64,000 nt of DNA from Puffinus mauretanicus (taxonomy: Eukaryota; Chordata; Aves; Procellariiformes; Procellariidae), in assembly GCA_023333565.1 (NCBI GenBank), contig JAJKFH010003083.1:186001-250000 (forward strand), written 5' to 3'. Below the pieces are notes generated by a model. That model saw nothing but the letters and a program-made list of their open reading frames with translations, made no database searches and was not told where the DNA came from. Below are positions 13,029 to 24,586 of this stretch, one piece after another (positions within the stretch are counted from its first letter, which is position 1; each line of letters starts with the position of its first letter). The position numbers were made by a program, and so were the translations under genes.

Positions 13029-15116
13029 GTAAGAGTGTATTTTTATACAAGAAAGGAATATAGTTCAGGAAAAGAAACCAGGGAGCTGCTGAAATCTGCA
13101 GAGCTGTTTAGCTTCCCAGGTGTTTTTTGTAGAATAGCTACAAAATCATAGTTGTGCAAACTCCCTTACATACCAGGGAAGCATAAGAGAGGAAACAAAG
13201 AAAAAAAGCTGCCAAGAAGAGGTACCCTTGTAGGGGAGGACACAGCAACATTCAACCGGTTAACTCTACCAAACACATTACTCAACCAGCTCACTGCCAC
13301 TCTCCACATAACTCTTTGTCTCTCCGGAGCAGAGCACAGTGCAGGGAAAGAAGAGACCTCCGTATCTTCCACAATCCTCATCAATGTTTTCCCCTCAACA
13401 GCAAATGATTATAATTTCCAGTTCTCCCAGCAGCAGCATCCTCATTTCATTTATAGAACAGTAATTCCCACTCACACACAATTAATTGCCAAAATATAAA
13501 AGGACTGTGTGATCCAGCTGCAAACAAGGTGGAACAGGAGCAGAAATAAGGAGCCAGTGCCATGAACAGAAACTCAAGTCCAGCGTGATTTAGCACATGG
13601 CTGCAAGAAAAAGCCAGTGCTAGAAATCTAGTTAATACTCTGCAGACTGCATTTTGATTTTGGAACGTCATACACAGACTGCATTTGCCAAGACATCTTG
13701 TAGATAGGTTAAATCCTGTAAATTTTAGAAAAAAAGATGAGGGAAAGTGTGCTGTACAGAAGGGAATTCAAGTCGGACTTGGCAAAACTTAAGTCTAACA
13801 CAGTTCCCTATCACCTAGTTTGCACGAAAACTAAACACCAAAGTGAACAAAATACATAGTTGTGTGCATTTGTCTACCTGTTTTTCTTTCCTACAAAACC
13901 ACCTAATCCAGTATGTTTACAGTAACATATTGGTGTAATAACAAAATAACGATTTTTAAAAGACTTGTGTTTTCAGAAGCTTTTGGTCATTGTTACCACA
14001 GTTATCAAACATCACTATGGTAATCTGAATTCTCCTGGGAGCTATCAACACTTAACTGCAGCTGGAGTTTGCATTTCAGACTGTTTGAGCTGGCAAGGTA
14101 AAGACCTCTTGATCACATCCATTTTCTAATTGATGAAAAATGATAAGCAGCTGTAGGAGGAGTGGGGGGGCAAGAAAACAAAACCCAAACATCAAACCCA
14201 AAAAGCCCTTGGACTAGAGAATATGTACACTTGCTTGGGAGCTGAGGAACTGCATTATGAAAGAAAGCAACAACAAAAAACGGGCAATGGAGAATTAGCA
14301 AGGGAAATAATTATGTCAATAAATAAGTAGCGAACAACTGATTGGCACCGCAGTAAAGATTCACCAGAGAGATGCAACATAAGAAATCTGCCTCCAAAGC
14401 AAACAAACATCAGCACTGCGTGGTATAAAGTGTGCGTAAAATCAATCACAAGAGACTATTAATCATGTAAAAAAATGCAAGCTAGCTTGCAAAATGAAGT
14501 TTTGCACATATTTAGCTTATTTCTAATCAAGTGTAATACTTAACTACAGACTTCAAAATAGTAATACACTTCAGGCTTTCTATTCCACAGGTAAAAACAA
14601 TTATTGAGCATGAATCTCCCTCCCCTCTGCGTTTGTGGTTAGAATATGCTCAAGCCATACAGGAGTAGCACTCAGAATTACCATCTTCAGCTTGAAATTA
14701 GAAATCAGTGTGCAAGATCAGTAATGAGCCAGAGCAAAGGCTCACCTGCCTCAGCACCCTATTTCTGACACTGACCAAGAGTGGATGCCCAGGAAAGAGA
14801 GCAAGACTCTCCCAGCCATATGAAGTCTTCCAGATTTTGGATTAACTGAAACCGGCTTTTTTCCACAACAGGAAACAAAACCCATAACGACATAGGAAGG
14901 GGACAATTCAAACTGTCCATATTCTTTCATGTTTGCAGACAGGTGATACTACACTCAGAAAGAAAGGAAAAAAAAAGACCTTGTTTTGTATCGTTTTCAG
15001 GGCATATCAAGGAGCTATGCTTATTCCTGCAGCAAACAAAAAACAGGTTTCTGGGCTATAACTCCTCCTCATGATTTTCCGGAGGACACCATTTCCGTCC
15101 CTTCTCTTTCTACCAG
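13029..15116. other. Intron-like DNA without supported genes
   Basis: About 2.1 kb of AT-rich sequence. The longest frame, 115 codons at 13152-13499, has no recognisable motif and no flanking splice pattern. A possible donor near 14099 (GCAAG then GTAAAG) lacks a pyrimidine-rich acceptor upstream. Nothing else stands out. Confidence 0.5.
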
Positions 15117-15165
15117 CTGGTAGAGGATGGAAGCCAAGGCAGGTCTGACTCAAGACACCAACAAG
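15117..15165 (+). CDS. Candidate internal exon E (unidentified, may be noncoding)
   Basis: A 49-base stretch is framed by an excellent acceptor (TTTCCGTCCCTTCTCTTTCTACCAG, AG at 15115-15116) and a good donor (ACAAG then GTAGGT at 15166). Only the frame starting on a codon boundary is open, reading LVEDGSQGRSDSRHQQ with one base over. That does not fit the phase left by either 733-790 or 12962-13028. It does fit a start at 20504 in the next candidate exon. So either it belongs to an alternative or noncoding transcript, or one of these calls is wrong. No family recognised. Confidence 0.3.
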
Positions 15166-16058
15166 GTAGGTACTCGCCTGGGAGAAGAGTCTGCTTGAAG
15201 CATCAAAGACATGTCCGTCCTGCTACCTCTTATGCCTTCAACAGAGTACTGAAAATCAGAACTGCAAGAACTGCCTGGATCAGGCCCAGACACTTCCAGC
15301 AGCAGCAAACTGGAGGCAAACACCCCAGCCCTCCCCTTACCCACCCCAGCACGGCTGCCTTTCCCTCTCCCCTCCTTAGCCCTCTCTTTCTTGCAGCAGG
15401 ATGAAACAAAACCCAACACTGCCAATACTGCAACCATAGGCTCTCAGCAGGGCCGCTGTGTATTTCATTGTTTGCTGCAATAAGCTGCCATCTCCAGCTC
15501 TCCTGCACCTTCCCAGTGGTTGTACAAAGCATTTCACACACTGTCCTCTTGCAATCCAGCTGTTTTCCTCCCCTCTTTCCTACTGAAGCTGCAATCCCGC
15601 CCCCACGCTGTATCTCAATTGCATGCAGCACTTCTGGCCTGCCTTCTGTGAGTGGAAACAACTGGGGAGCAGAAATGCATTTTCTCTGCTGATGCCTGAC
15701 TCACATCCAGGATAATCATCGGCGGCTGCTGACGACAGAGGACTTACTGATGGGCTTTGGCCTCAGTATTTTTAGACATTGCATAAAAACTTTGAATCTG
15801 AACTGGAATATCAGAGGATCAGGCCAGACTCTATGAGTCACGGAAGACCTGCACAGCTAATAAATATCTCAAACTCATTTTTAGAGGCCTGTTTGATGAA
15901 TATGAGTAGAAAGCATCAAACAACTTCTTTTCTTTATGGAAGAAACTTAACAATACCACAGTTGGCTCTTGGAAAACCTTGCTGAGATTCTGAAATATTC
16001 CCACAAAATTTGTTTTTTTAAGTTGTTTGTGAAAAAGCTGAGAACCATGCAACAATCT
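15166..16058. other. GC-richer patch, possible regulatory or exonic DNA
   Basis: From about 15170 to 15760 the base composition is richer in C and G than the flanks, and several frames stay open on both strands. The longest is 143 codons on the minus strand at 15230-15661, rich in Gly, Arg, Leu, Cys and Trp with no domain I recognise. A perfect AP-1-type heptamer TGACTCA lies at 15697-15703, but a single 7-mer is expected by chance at this scale. The patch may be a regulatory element or an exon on either strand. I cannot decide. Confidence 0.3.
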
Positions 16059-16063
16059 AGCAG

Positions 16064-16622
16064 TGTCGTGGTTTAACCCCAACCGGTGACTCAGCACCAC
16101 GCAGCCGCTTGCTCACTGCTCCCCCGCCAGCGGGATGGGGAAGAGGATCGAAGAGTAAAAGGGAGAAAACTTGTGGGTCGAGATAAGAACAGTTTAATAA
16201 TTGAAATAAAATAGTAATAATAATAATAATAATAGAATATACAAAGCAAGTGATGCACGATGCAATTGCTCACCACCCGCCAACCGACGCTCAGCCAGCC
16301 CCCAAGCAGGGGCCCCCGGCCAGCTTTCCCCTAGTTTATATACTGAGCATGACATCATATGGTATGGAATATCCCTTTGGTCTGGTCAGGTCAGCTGTCC
16401 TGGCTGTGCCCCCTCCCAGCTTCTTGCGCATCCCCAGCCTTCTCAGTCAGTAGAGCATGAGAAGCTGAAAAGTCTTTGATTTAGTGTTAGCACTACACCA
16501 CTACTTAGCAACAACTAAAACATGAGTGTGTTATCGACATTATTCTCACACTAAATCCAAACCACAGCACTATACCAGCTACTAGGAAGAAAATTAACTC
16601 TATCCCAGCCGAAACCAGGACA
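16064..16622 (-). mobile_element. Solo LTR 1 of an avian endogenous retrovirus (ERVL-like)
   Basis: A 559-bp solo long terminal repeat in reverse orientation. On its sense (minus) strand it starts TGTCCTGGTTTCGGCTGGGA and ends in GGTTAAACCACGACA. These are termini I recognise as common in bird genomes. It carries a TATA box (TATATAA, plus coordinates 16336-16342), a polyadenylation hexamer ATTAAA (16193-16198) and an (AAT)n microsatellite at about 16214-16234. No retroviral coding sequence lies on either side and there is only one LTR, so the provirus was lost by LTR-LTR recombination. A copy of the same family sits at 62129-62644. The CRE-like site upstream of the TATA has decayed to TGATGTCA. 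The family name is from memory. Confidence 0.9.
16214..16234. repeat. (AAT)n microsatellite inside LTR 1
   Basis: Seven AAT/TAA units in a row within the downstream third of the LTR. The related LTR at 62129-62644 has a similar but interrupted ATT tract, so the repeat is part of the LTR family and has expanded here. Confidence 0.85.
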
Positions 16623-16627
16623 AGCAG

Positions 16628-19600
16628 CTAAGCCACAGGATCAATAAAAGCAAAAGAAACCAAAGCATATCAACAATGTCTGACATAGTGTGATTGTGAA
16701 TTTGTATCAAATGTTTTAGAGTGATTATGAAGCATCAGATCACGTGAAGAAACTTGCCATGACCTGAAACTATCTTAGAGAACTTTAAAGTTGATTTGTA
16801 AAAGAAACACTCTTGAGCCCAGGTTGTATTTGGTTTTGTGAGGTTTTTTTAGGAAAGAACAGAAATACGGTATCCTGGTCAGTAACACAGTGAAAGCCAG
16901 TTCATTGGAATTGAAAGGGATTGCTTACAGCTTTAGGTTTCAATAAATAACAGCACAAGTGCGTCTTTGTTGCATCAGCTTAATATTTACCCTCACTATG
17001 GTTATTTTCACCCACTTGTACAAATACAAATATTTAGCAAAGATGTAAAGCACAGGTCTAAGTGCAGTGTAACTTGACTCATGCTTGTCAGAGGCACCCA
17101 CGTGCCCTCGTTAGGGGAGCTGAGTACTGGTATGAGCCTGGGTGCTGGCTGGTGAGGGCTGGTTCTGGTTTTTTGCATCACTATCCATGCTCCCCACATT
17201 AAGGTACTGTTTGCCCCCTTTGCATTAACACCCGATGGGGTGGCACTGTCATTGTTATGGTTTATAGTGGTAGTAATCCAGGAATCTTCCACAGAAAAAA
17301 TGAAAGTCCCATCATTTACCTTCTTCTAACAACAGCAGCAACATAATCAGGTTAAGAACTCATTTAAAAAGTCTGTACCTCCAATTTTGGTATATATATT
17401 TTTTGGTAAAGGATTAAAGGGATTTTTCCTCTTTTCACATCATCCCCAGGCAGTGCTCTTTGCCTCACTATTTGAACAAGCACTAGTAATAATTACAAGT
17501 AGCTTCAGAATTACAAATAGTCACTTTTTAGATAGACATTTCATAGCATGGTAGGACAATATTTTGGGGTAACTTTTTTTCTTCAAATATTTTATTATAC
17601 TTACAAGACACTTTTTAAAACATTCATCACCAGATACCAATATTTGAATTGCAACTACTGTGTACCTAATTCTAGGTGTTTAAGTCAGAAAACTAAGTTT
17701 TTAAACCTACTCTTCCTTACGATCATGCACAGTTTCTGGTTTATTGGTTGGCACAAGGCTCTTCTATCAGATACCCTGTCTGCAGATATTCAGCCTGCTT
17801 GATTATTCATTTTGCCTGGTCATCAGCTTCACTTTTACATCATTTGGTAACCAAGGTGCATTTAATGCAGCTGCACTTAAGTCCTTTATCATGCACTGGA
17901 TATTCTCCGAGGGTCTTATATCCTTTTTATTTCTTCTGGTTTTATTAGGTGTCTATTGCAGCTGAATATTTTACCCTGAGGAGTTTCAATTATTTATGAA
18001 CATAGAATATTTGCTGGGTTTCACAGTATATGGTCTCCGTTCTCCATCTAAATGACTTTGTACATGAAGAGAATAACCCGTGCTTAATTTTCCAAGTGCT
18101 TTTGTAGATCTGTTTAGAGTTCCCAGTTCACCTAATTTCCTTCCTCAATCATCAACTCTAATTGAGTTTTATATCTTTTATGAAAGAAATTGAACTAAGG
18201 TGGTTTGAATTATAACCTCCTCCTAAGTTCTTGCTTTACTAAATCGAGCCCTCTCATTAAAAAAAAAAAAAAAACTTAGAATAAAAAAAAAATGGGGCTA
18301 CCCTAGTCATTTCCAACATATCTGTATTCTCTTCTCTGATAAGCCAACAGCTTGTAGGTTCCTCAGCTATCAAAAACCATGGAGCTATTTCAAAGCTAGA
18401 TTTCAAACGACTTACTTTCACTGACACGCAGCTGTTCACATCAATACTGAAAATGATTTTAGGAGGACCATTTGCAAGAGCGGCTGCTCCTAAATTTAAT
18501 AAAAGAGTTCATAATAACTTGTGATCCACTGATCTTTCTCTTGAAATGCTGCCAAAATTTCACTAACATGAATGATGATATGCAATTACAGCCTCTGTTT
18601 CAAAATAGGTAAGTAAAATGGTTCCAAGAACCAATATCTATTTTAGACTACTTTACACTGGCTGAATGAATTAAAACAAGGAACACAACTTTTTCCTCTG
18701 CCTGAGCAACACAATTTGCATACAGTTATGAAGCAGAAAATAACGACAGGCGGTATCGCCCAAATTAGAAGTAGACAAATTCCATTTATATTCACTTATT
18801 CGTAGCATCACTACTGATGTCAATACAAGTTAAATAGTTTTAACGATACCTTCTCCAGTGACAGGTAGCCCCTGTTTTCCAGCCTCCTAGGTTGCACCCC
18901 AGCATGTCTTTCTCCTAGTTTTCAGTAATTCTAGAACAATTAACACCTGTGCAACAGGATCATCATCTTTAGAGCACAACCAGCTGAGGAGGAAATTGGA
19001 GACCACACATAGCTGACCAGCCAATCCACAGACAGCCAAAAATATATACGTACAGGGTATTAAAGCCAACACGCTTTTGCATACAAATATAAGCAACTGC
19101 TATTCATGCACCAAACCTGGCAGGTGACAAACCCAAGCCCACTAAGTCACACTGATGTTGTCTATGCTTAGTCCAACATACTCAGCAATCCAGAAATGTC
19201 TGAAGGAACAAAGAGTTTTCTATTATTCAGACAAACGAACATCCAGAAAAACATTTGTCAGTCCATTAGGCTAAGAACTGGACTTGGATCCCCCGCGTCT
19301 TTGTCCAACTTCCACTGGGATTTTTTGGGATGACATCATTGGGAGCATTGCTGGGATCCTACTACATATCACCTGGAAATCGTTTTGGACAGTTTGTTCT
19401 CTTTCAGCACATGACCTCAGCTTAAAGCAGAAGTGAGATCAAAAAGGACTGAAAGGGAATGTACATCCTACTTCCTTTCCCTTCACCAGCATTGTCTTGA
19501 AGGTTCAACTCACTTTGAAACCTAAGTACTTAACACCAAACATAACATCAAACGTAACTCAGCTTTTACCTGAGTAAAACCAAAACCTATTAAAAACCCA

Positions 19601-20503
19601 CACATATAAACCATAACCTCTGGTTTACCAATGCCCAAAATAGCAATGTCTGCTGATTCCATGTTTTCTTCTATTAATCACCACAGCCACCATAAACCGT
19701 ATGGATAGTCTCATATCCAAATCCTCTCTTACTCTGCAGAAGCTTGACATTTGAATTTCATTTCCCGTACTTTTCTGTAGGAAATAGGAAAAATAATTAC
19801 AGGTATCACTGCTATGCACATGAACAGTCAGATCAGATAGACTGAAATGTGTAGTTCATCCGGGTAAGCACAGGGCCTCTCGGAGGTAGATGTAAATTAG
19901 AAAGACAGAAAAACCTAGTGCATGTGAAACGGTAACAAGGATGCATTAAAAAGTTACCTCAGCTTACATTAGTTTTGAGAAAATTTTAAGTATTTTCCCT
20001 ATTTAATAGGTAATGCTTCTTTTCATTCTCACGGTTCTACAAAACAGTACTGGCTTCCAAAAAAAGACAAAGTTAAATATGTATAACCCTGGTCAAGCAC
20101 AGGAGGCTGGCACCTGATCTGCCCTTAAATAGGAGCATTACAGACGACATGAGAGCAGTGTTGGAGAAAACATCCCAATTACCTCCTGAACACACCAAGC
20201 GTCAGGACTGTCAAGATGAAGGAGCACAGAGATAGGAATCTGAATGGAAGCAACACACTCTGAAGCAGAGGAAAGTCCTTCCTGTGCAGCAGTCCTGAAT
20301 ACATCTGTCCTGCATAAGGACCAACCGTCTGATTGGGAAGGCTAGCTAAGCATCTACCAAGTAATTAGCTGGACATTTCCGTCTTTTCTAGTGTAACTCA
20401 TTTAGAGTATCTATTTTTCCTTTCACACTCTTATCTTTGTCTTCATAAACATTTGTACGTTTTGCATTTTGTAAATAAACTTTATTTCCTTTTACCATAA
20501 CAG
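16628..20503. other. Intron-like DNA with A-rich runs
   Basis: About 3.9 kb of AT-rich sequence. Reading frames are at most 94 codons and none shows a domain. It holds a TATATATATT tract near 17390 and two adjacent A runs at 18259-18292. No supported gene. Confidence 0.5.
18259..18292. repeat. Two adjacent poly(A) runs
   Basis: A16 at 18259-18274 followed after eight bases by an A10 run at 18283-18292. No flanking duplication or element body was recognised. Simple A-rich tract or decayed retroposon tail. Confidence 0.8.
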
Positions 20504-20528
20504 GGCTTCGCTATAGGTGTTTTTTCAG

Positions 20529-20710
20529 ATCTCTGACCTATGCCAAAGCACTGGAAATTGCAAATGTGATGGCTGTTTCACCCAGCGCTATGGACCGGGC
20601 CCTCCCTCGGGCACAGGCCACACCAAGAACCAGGAAGCTCGAGAGAAGCTGCTGTCTTTTGGCATCCAACAAGAGCTGGGGAAGATCTCCAGTACGTGCC
20701 AAGTCAGCAG
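20529..20710 (+). CDS. Candidate exon D: GC-rich patch open in three frames
   Basis: A GC-richer stretch in AT-rich surroundings. It lies between an acceptor (TTTTTTCAG, AG at 20527-20528; an alternative stronger acceptor ends at 20503) and a good donor (GCAG then GTGAAA at 20711). Two plus frames and one minus frame are open across it. One plus frame begins ISDLCQSTGNCKCDGCFTQR and later includes a helix-like stretch (EAREKLLSFGIQQELGKI). The other reads SLTYAKALEIANVMAVSPSA onward and is the one in phase with the candidate exon at 12962-13028. I cannot choose between them, and no family is recognised. It could also be a decayed retrocopy of a coding fragment. Confidence 0.3.
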
Positions 20711-23700
20711 GTGAAACACCCATGATACCCAACAATTTTCATAACAAAGGCCTTCACTAATCTAATGCATTCCATAAATAGAACCTGACAACAAAAGAAA
20801 ACACTTCAGGGAGAAGGAGGAGTTCAGACTGAGTTCACATGAACAGAGAAGTAGCCTTGTAATATGCAGCAAGTGGTGGTTCAAGCTGCGGTGACCTTAA
20901 GCAGTCTCATGCCTTCATCATCTGTCTCCATGATTCCCTACAAACTGCAAGCCCTCATCACTTGGGCAGAACTCAAGATATCAGAGCAAGTGAACATCTT
21001 TTGTCCTAGTAAGCCACAAAGGTAAAAATATTCACTACTAAAAAAGCACAGATGGAATCCAATTAGTGAAGTCTCTCTTCTATTTTATATCACGAAATAT
21101 CTAAAAAGACTAAGACTCTAATATACTCACAGCAAAAAATATATTTAATGTTGTTATCTTTTTTGTGTATTGATGACATAAAAACAAATTCAACCTTTAT
21201 TTAATTACTTGCAATGGTTGGCACATTCTTTATAACAAATAACTATGTTTTGGAAAAAATCCTAAATTTATCACTTTGATCCTCAACCGGCTAAACACTT
21301 AGGATGTACTCAAGTAATAAGCGCTTGCAAAACTGACAAACGTGTTGTTTGTATAAATCTCATTAAATTGCTTCTGTTCTCCAGACGGATGGCTTAACTC
21401 ACTAGAGTACAAATCTCAAAGAGTATAACTGTGTGCAGAATCTGCTATCTTACAGATTAACTATGAATCCCTTAAAGGCAAACTAATACTGCTGAAATAC
21501 ATTTGTAAGGCATGAGCAGAATACTTGCAGGAGACTTGTCCACACTAGTTCACGGCAATTGACGGGAACTCTTTTGTCATGATGCATGGGATAAGTGGTC
21601 TGTACGTTACCAAGCAAATATTCAAAGCAGCAGACTAGTAATTTATACATAATTAATCTTTACTAAAAATTCATTACACTAATTAAGCTTTACTTTATCC
21701 AGATAGCGCCATCATTTGACAAAGGGGTAGAGTGGAAGGAGAAGGAAGGAAATTTAATCAAACCAGTTCTGCTGCTTTTTCTTTGATTTAAGCAGGAAAA
21801 AAATAAACCAATGATGAGGTGGTGTTTCTGAAGGAAGCGAGGCATGAAACATCCCACTGTTACACAAACTGCTCATTCTCCTGTTATTTGCCCAGCTAGC
21901 TGGATACAGAGAACACTCTGCAGAGAGAAAACAGTTCAGAAAACTGTCAGCTAATGCTTACATTCCGTCCTGTGAGAGGTGGGAACGGCACTTTGACAAA
22001 CACCATCTCCCACTTCCCCGAACCCTGAAATAGTTTGGAGCTAAGGGCCCATGGACAGAAGCTTAGTAAGAGAGACTAAATTTTAGCTGACATTCTATTT
22101 TCTGTTTGCATTTGTCAAGTATGCATGACTGCATTATTCGGTATTAAGAGACAATTAACCAGTTGTAGTCTACTGTAATAAAAGCTCCAGTTTAGCATGT
22201 AATTGGACTGACATTGCAACAGTAATCATTTGCTCTGGCACTCCTGACACAGATAAAAAAAAATCTTGAATTTCTGTGGAGATTGTACTGATCAGGCCCT
22301 AAACACTTTCTTCTGCTGTCTATTCTTGTACAATAGGCAAACAAACAGCAATTGAGAACGGATAAATTGTGTAATTCTTTTTTACATGTGTCCAGTCGAC
22401 AAAGGGAAAAAAAAACCATCTGCTGAATGACTGTAACTCCTCAAGTGTCTCCAGGACATCTGGCTTCCTTAGGCTTCTGTCAAGCCTGTCATTTTCAGTA
22501 AAACAGTGCTGTGAGCAAGTGACTCAAATACTATATTAAATTAACTCTTCATGCTGGAATAAAATTCCCAGCTCATATGTAGCACAAAGTTGTTTAATCG
22601 CCAGAGTTCTATGACCAGAAAAGCAAAAAGAGGCCTTTCTGAAACCAAAACATTTGAAGGTTACAGAAATAATGTTATCATGCATGAAAAACGTGCTGCA
22701 CTTGAAGAAGAGCAGTAGACTTCCCTGTCCTGAGACATCATCAGTTCAATCACCAGAAAGATCAAAAGCAGCTATTTGCTCAAAGTAATTGGCTGCTTCT
22801 ATAAAATTTTCACACATCGGCGATTTTGCCATTCCTACACCTCCACTCTTGAAAACTCAGCAGTTGACCTGATGATCCACCAGGACAGCTGAAGAATGGA
22901 TTATTGTTTGTATATAAAATACCCAATCATGGCCTAAAATATTCAGTGCACACAAAAGTGATTTAAAAATATTCTATTTGGTCAGCAGCAAACATCTTCT
23001 TGGAATATAAATGGTGCCTACAGCTTTTTGTAATCTTATAAGTACAGTATTGCTTTTGTTCAGAAATGAAGTGTTGTAGTGGTAGACGAAAGGATTTGTC
23101 ATTCTCCAGTGTTTCATTTTTATGAACCTCAGAAAGGTTCCCAGCAGTCGAGCTTCTTATCAAGCAGCTGCAGAAATCTACAGCTTCATTTTAAAACTCA
23201 TGGTTGTCCTGTGCCTCAAAGTTTCTTGCAACAATGTAAGATTACTGTTCGTTACAATAAGGGCCAGCATTCAACTGGCCAACAATAGCAACCCAAGTAC
23301 ATGGGGGTTTAAAATAATTACCTACAAAGCAAAGGACAAGGTTCTTTGTATAGCTGGAGATAAAAGGTTTTGGTGAAGAAGAGTGGGGGGAGAATGTTAA
23401 ACTGTTTGCTTATGCAACGTGCACAGCTTTTTAGGCAAAAAGACACGTGACTAAAGAAGGCGTATTAACTATTGCAATAGGCAAAACCAGAATGGGGAAG
23501 GGATGAAAAATTAAACAAGGTAGATAAAAGCTTGCCACGACGCCACTGACACTGAGAGCACACAGACTTTATAATTCTCTTCTCATGCCATTTGAGAAAA
23601 GAAAAAAAAAGTAAGCATAACGGGGAAAAAAGCTTCTGAAAAATTTACTTGCAAAGGGAATAGATGCTGTTACCCAGCGACAGATGTCCAGTCCACATAC

Positions 23701-24573
23701 CTACTGCCGCACTGCTGCAACACCAGGTTAATGTTAAATGAGACTTTCAGAATTTTATGCAATTGGTATGTCATTATCCCCAAAGGAAAACATATTTAAT
23801 AATTCAAACGTTAACTTCCCCACAATGTTTAAAAGGAAGTCTCAAGCTGCAAGGATCACATTTGAAAGCTGTTACTACTTGGTCCTGAACAGAATTACTG
23901 AGGCACTCGGCTGCCAGTCTTTGATATATGAAACAATTCTGATTCCGTAGATTTTTCCCAGTTTAGCAGAGATTATTTTCAAAAAAACCCAGCACTCTCA
24001 GTCTACCATCGAAATTGCAGGTCAGGGTCATTCTTCTCTAGATTTACTAGTCTCAGGTGCCTGGGTTTTGAATTACGGACTGTCCAACTCCTTATTATGC
24101 TGGCAGACTCGCAACAACGCAGAGAGCTCAGCTTCCATGAAATTCAGGTATGGGCCATTTGACGCATATTATACAGAAAGAGATAGCTCCCCTGAAGTAA
24201 GTGTCTGTGTAAAAACTTGTTACTTCTTCTAATCTTGCAGTTACCCTTCAGTATCGCCTCTCCTCCCCTCTCTCACAACATCACAAGATTAAATACAAGT
24301 TTAAAACCACACCTGACAACTTTTCTGAGGTTTTTGTTATCTCGCATTGTTCAATAATTTTTCTCCCAGTTCAGTAATTATTTTTCCACTTGCCAGTAGG
24401 ATGCTTGACATTATTTATTCCTAAAGACTCCAGTCTTCCTTACTGCATGGAATTAGTCATTGCGGTATTGAATGCCTTTCTTTTTTCAGCAAAAACAAAC
24501 CATTCCTAGGCTTAATTAATTCCATTAGGTCTTTGATTTATATAAAAATAATTAACAGTAGAAGCTGATACTG

Positions 24574-24586
24574 AAAAAAAAAAAAA
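24574..24586. repeat. Poly(A) run, A13
   Basis: Thirteen consecutive A residues in AT-rich DNA, with no recognisable element attached. Confidence 0.8.

Larger units (their letters stand above)
16059..16627. other. Target-site duplication around LTR 1
   Basis: The five bases AGCAG at 16059-16063 are repeated exactly at 16623-16627, immediately outside the TG and CA ends of the LTR. A 5-bp duplication is typical of integration by class III (ERVL-like) avian retroviruses. The perfect match shows that the LTR ends are correctly placed. Confidence 0.85.

Noticed and set aside
16091..16453. Short frames on both strands around 16.1-16.5 kb
   Set aside because: They fall inside the solo LTR, including a poly-tyrosine stretch made by the (AAT)n repeat, and are not viral genes.
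24241..24370. Strong acceptor at 24240 with an open frame
   Set aside because: No usable donor downstream and no recognisable peptide.
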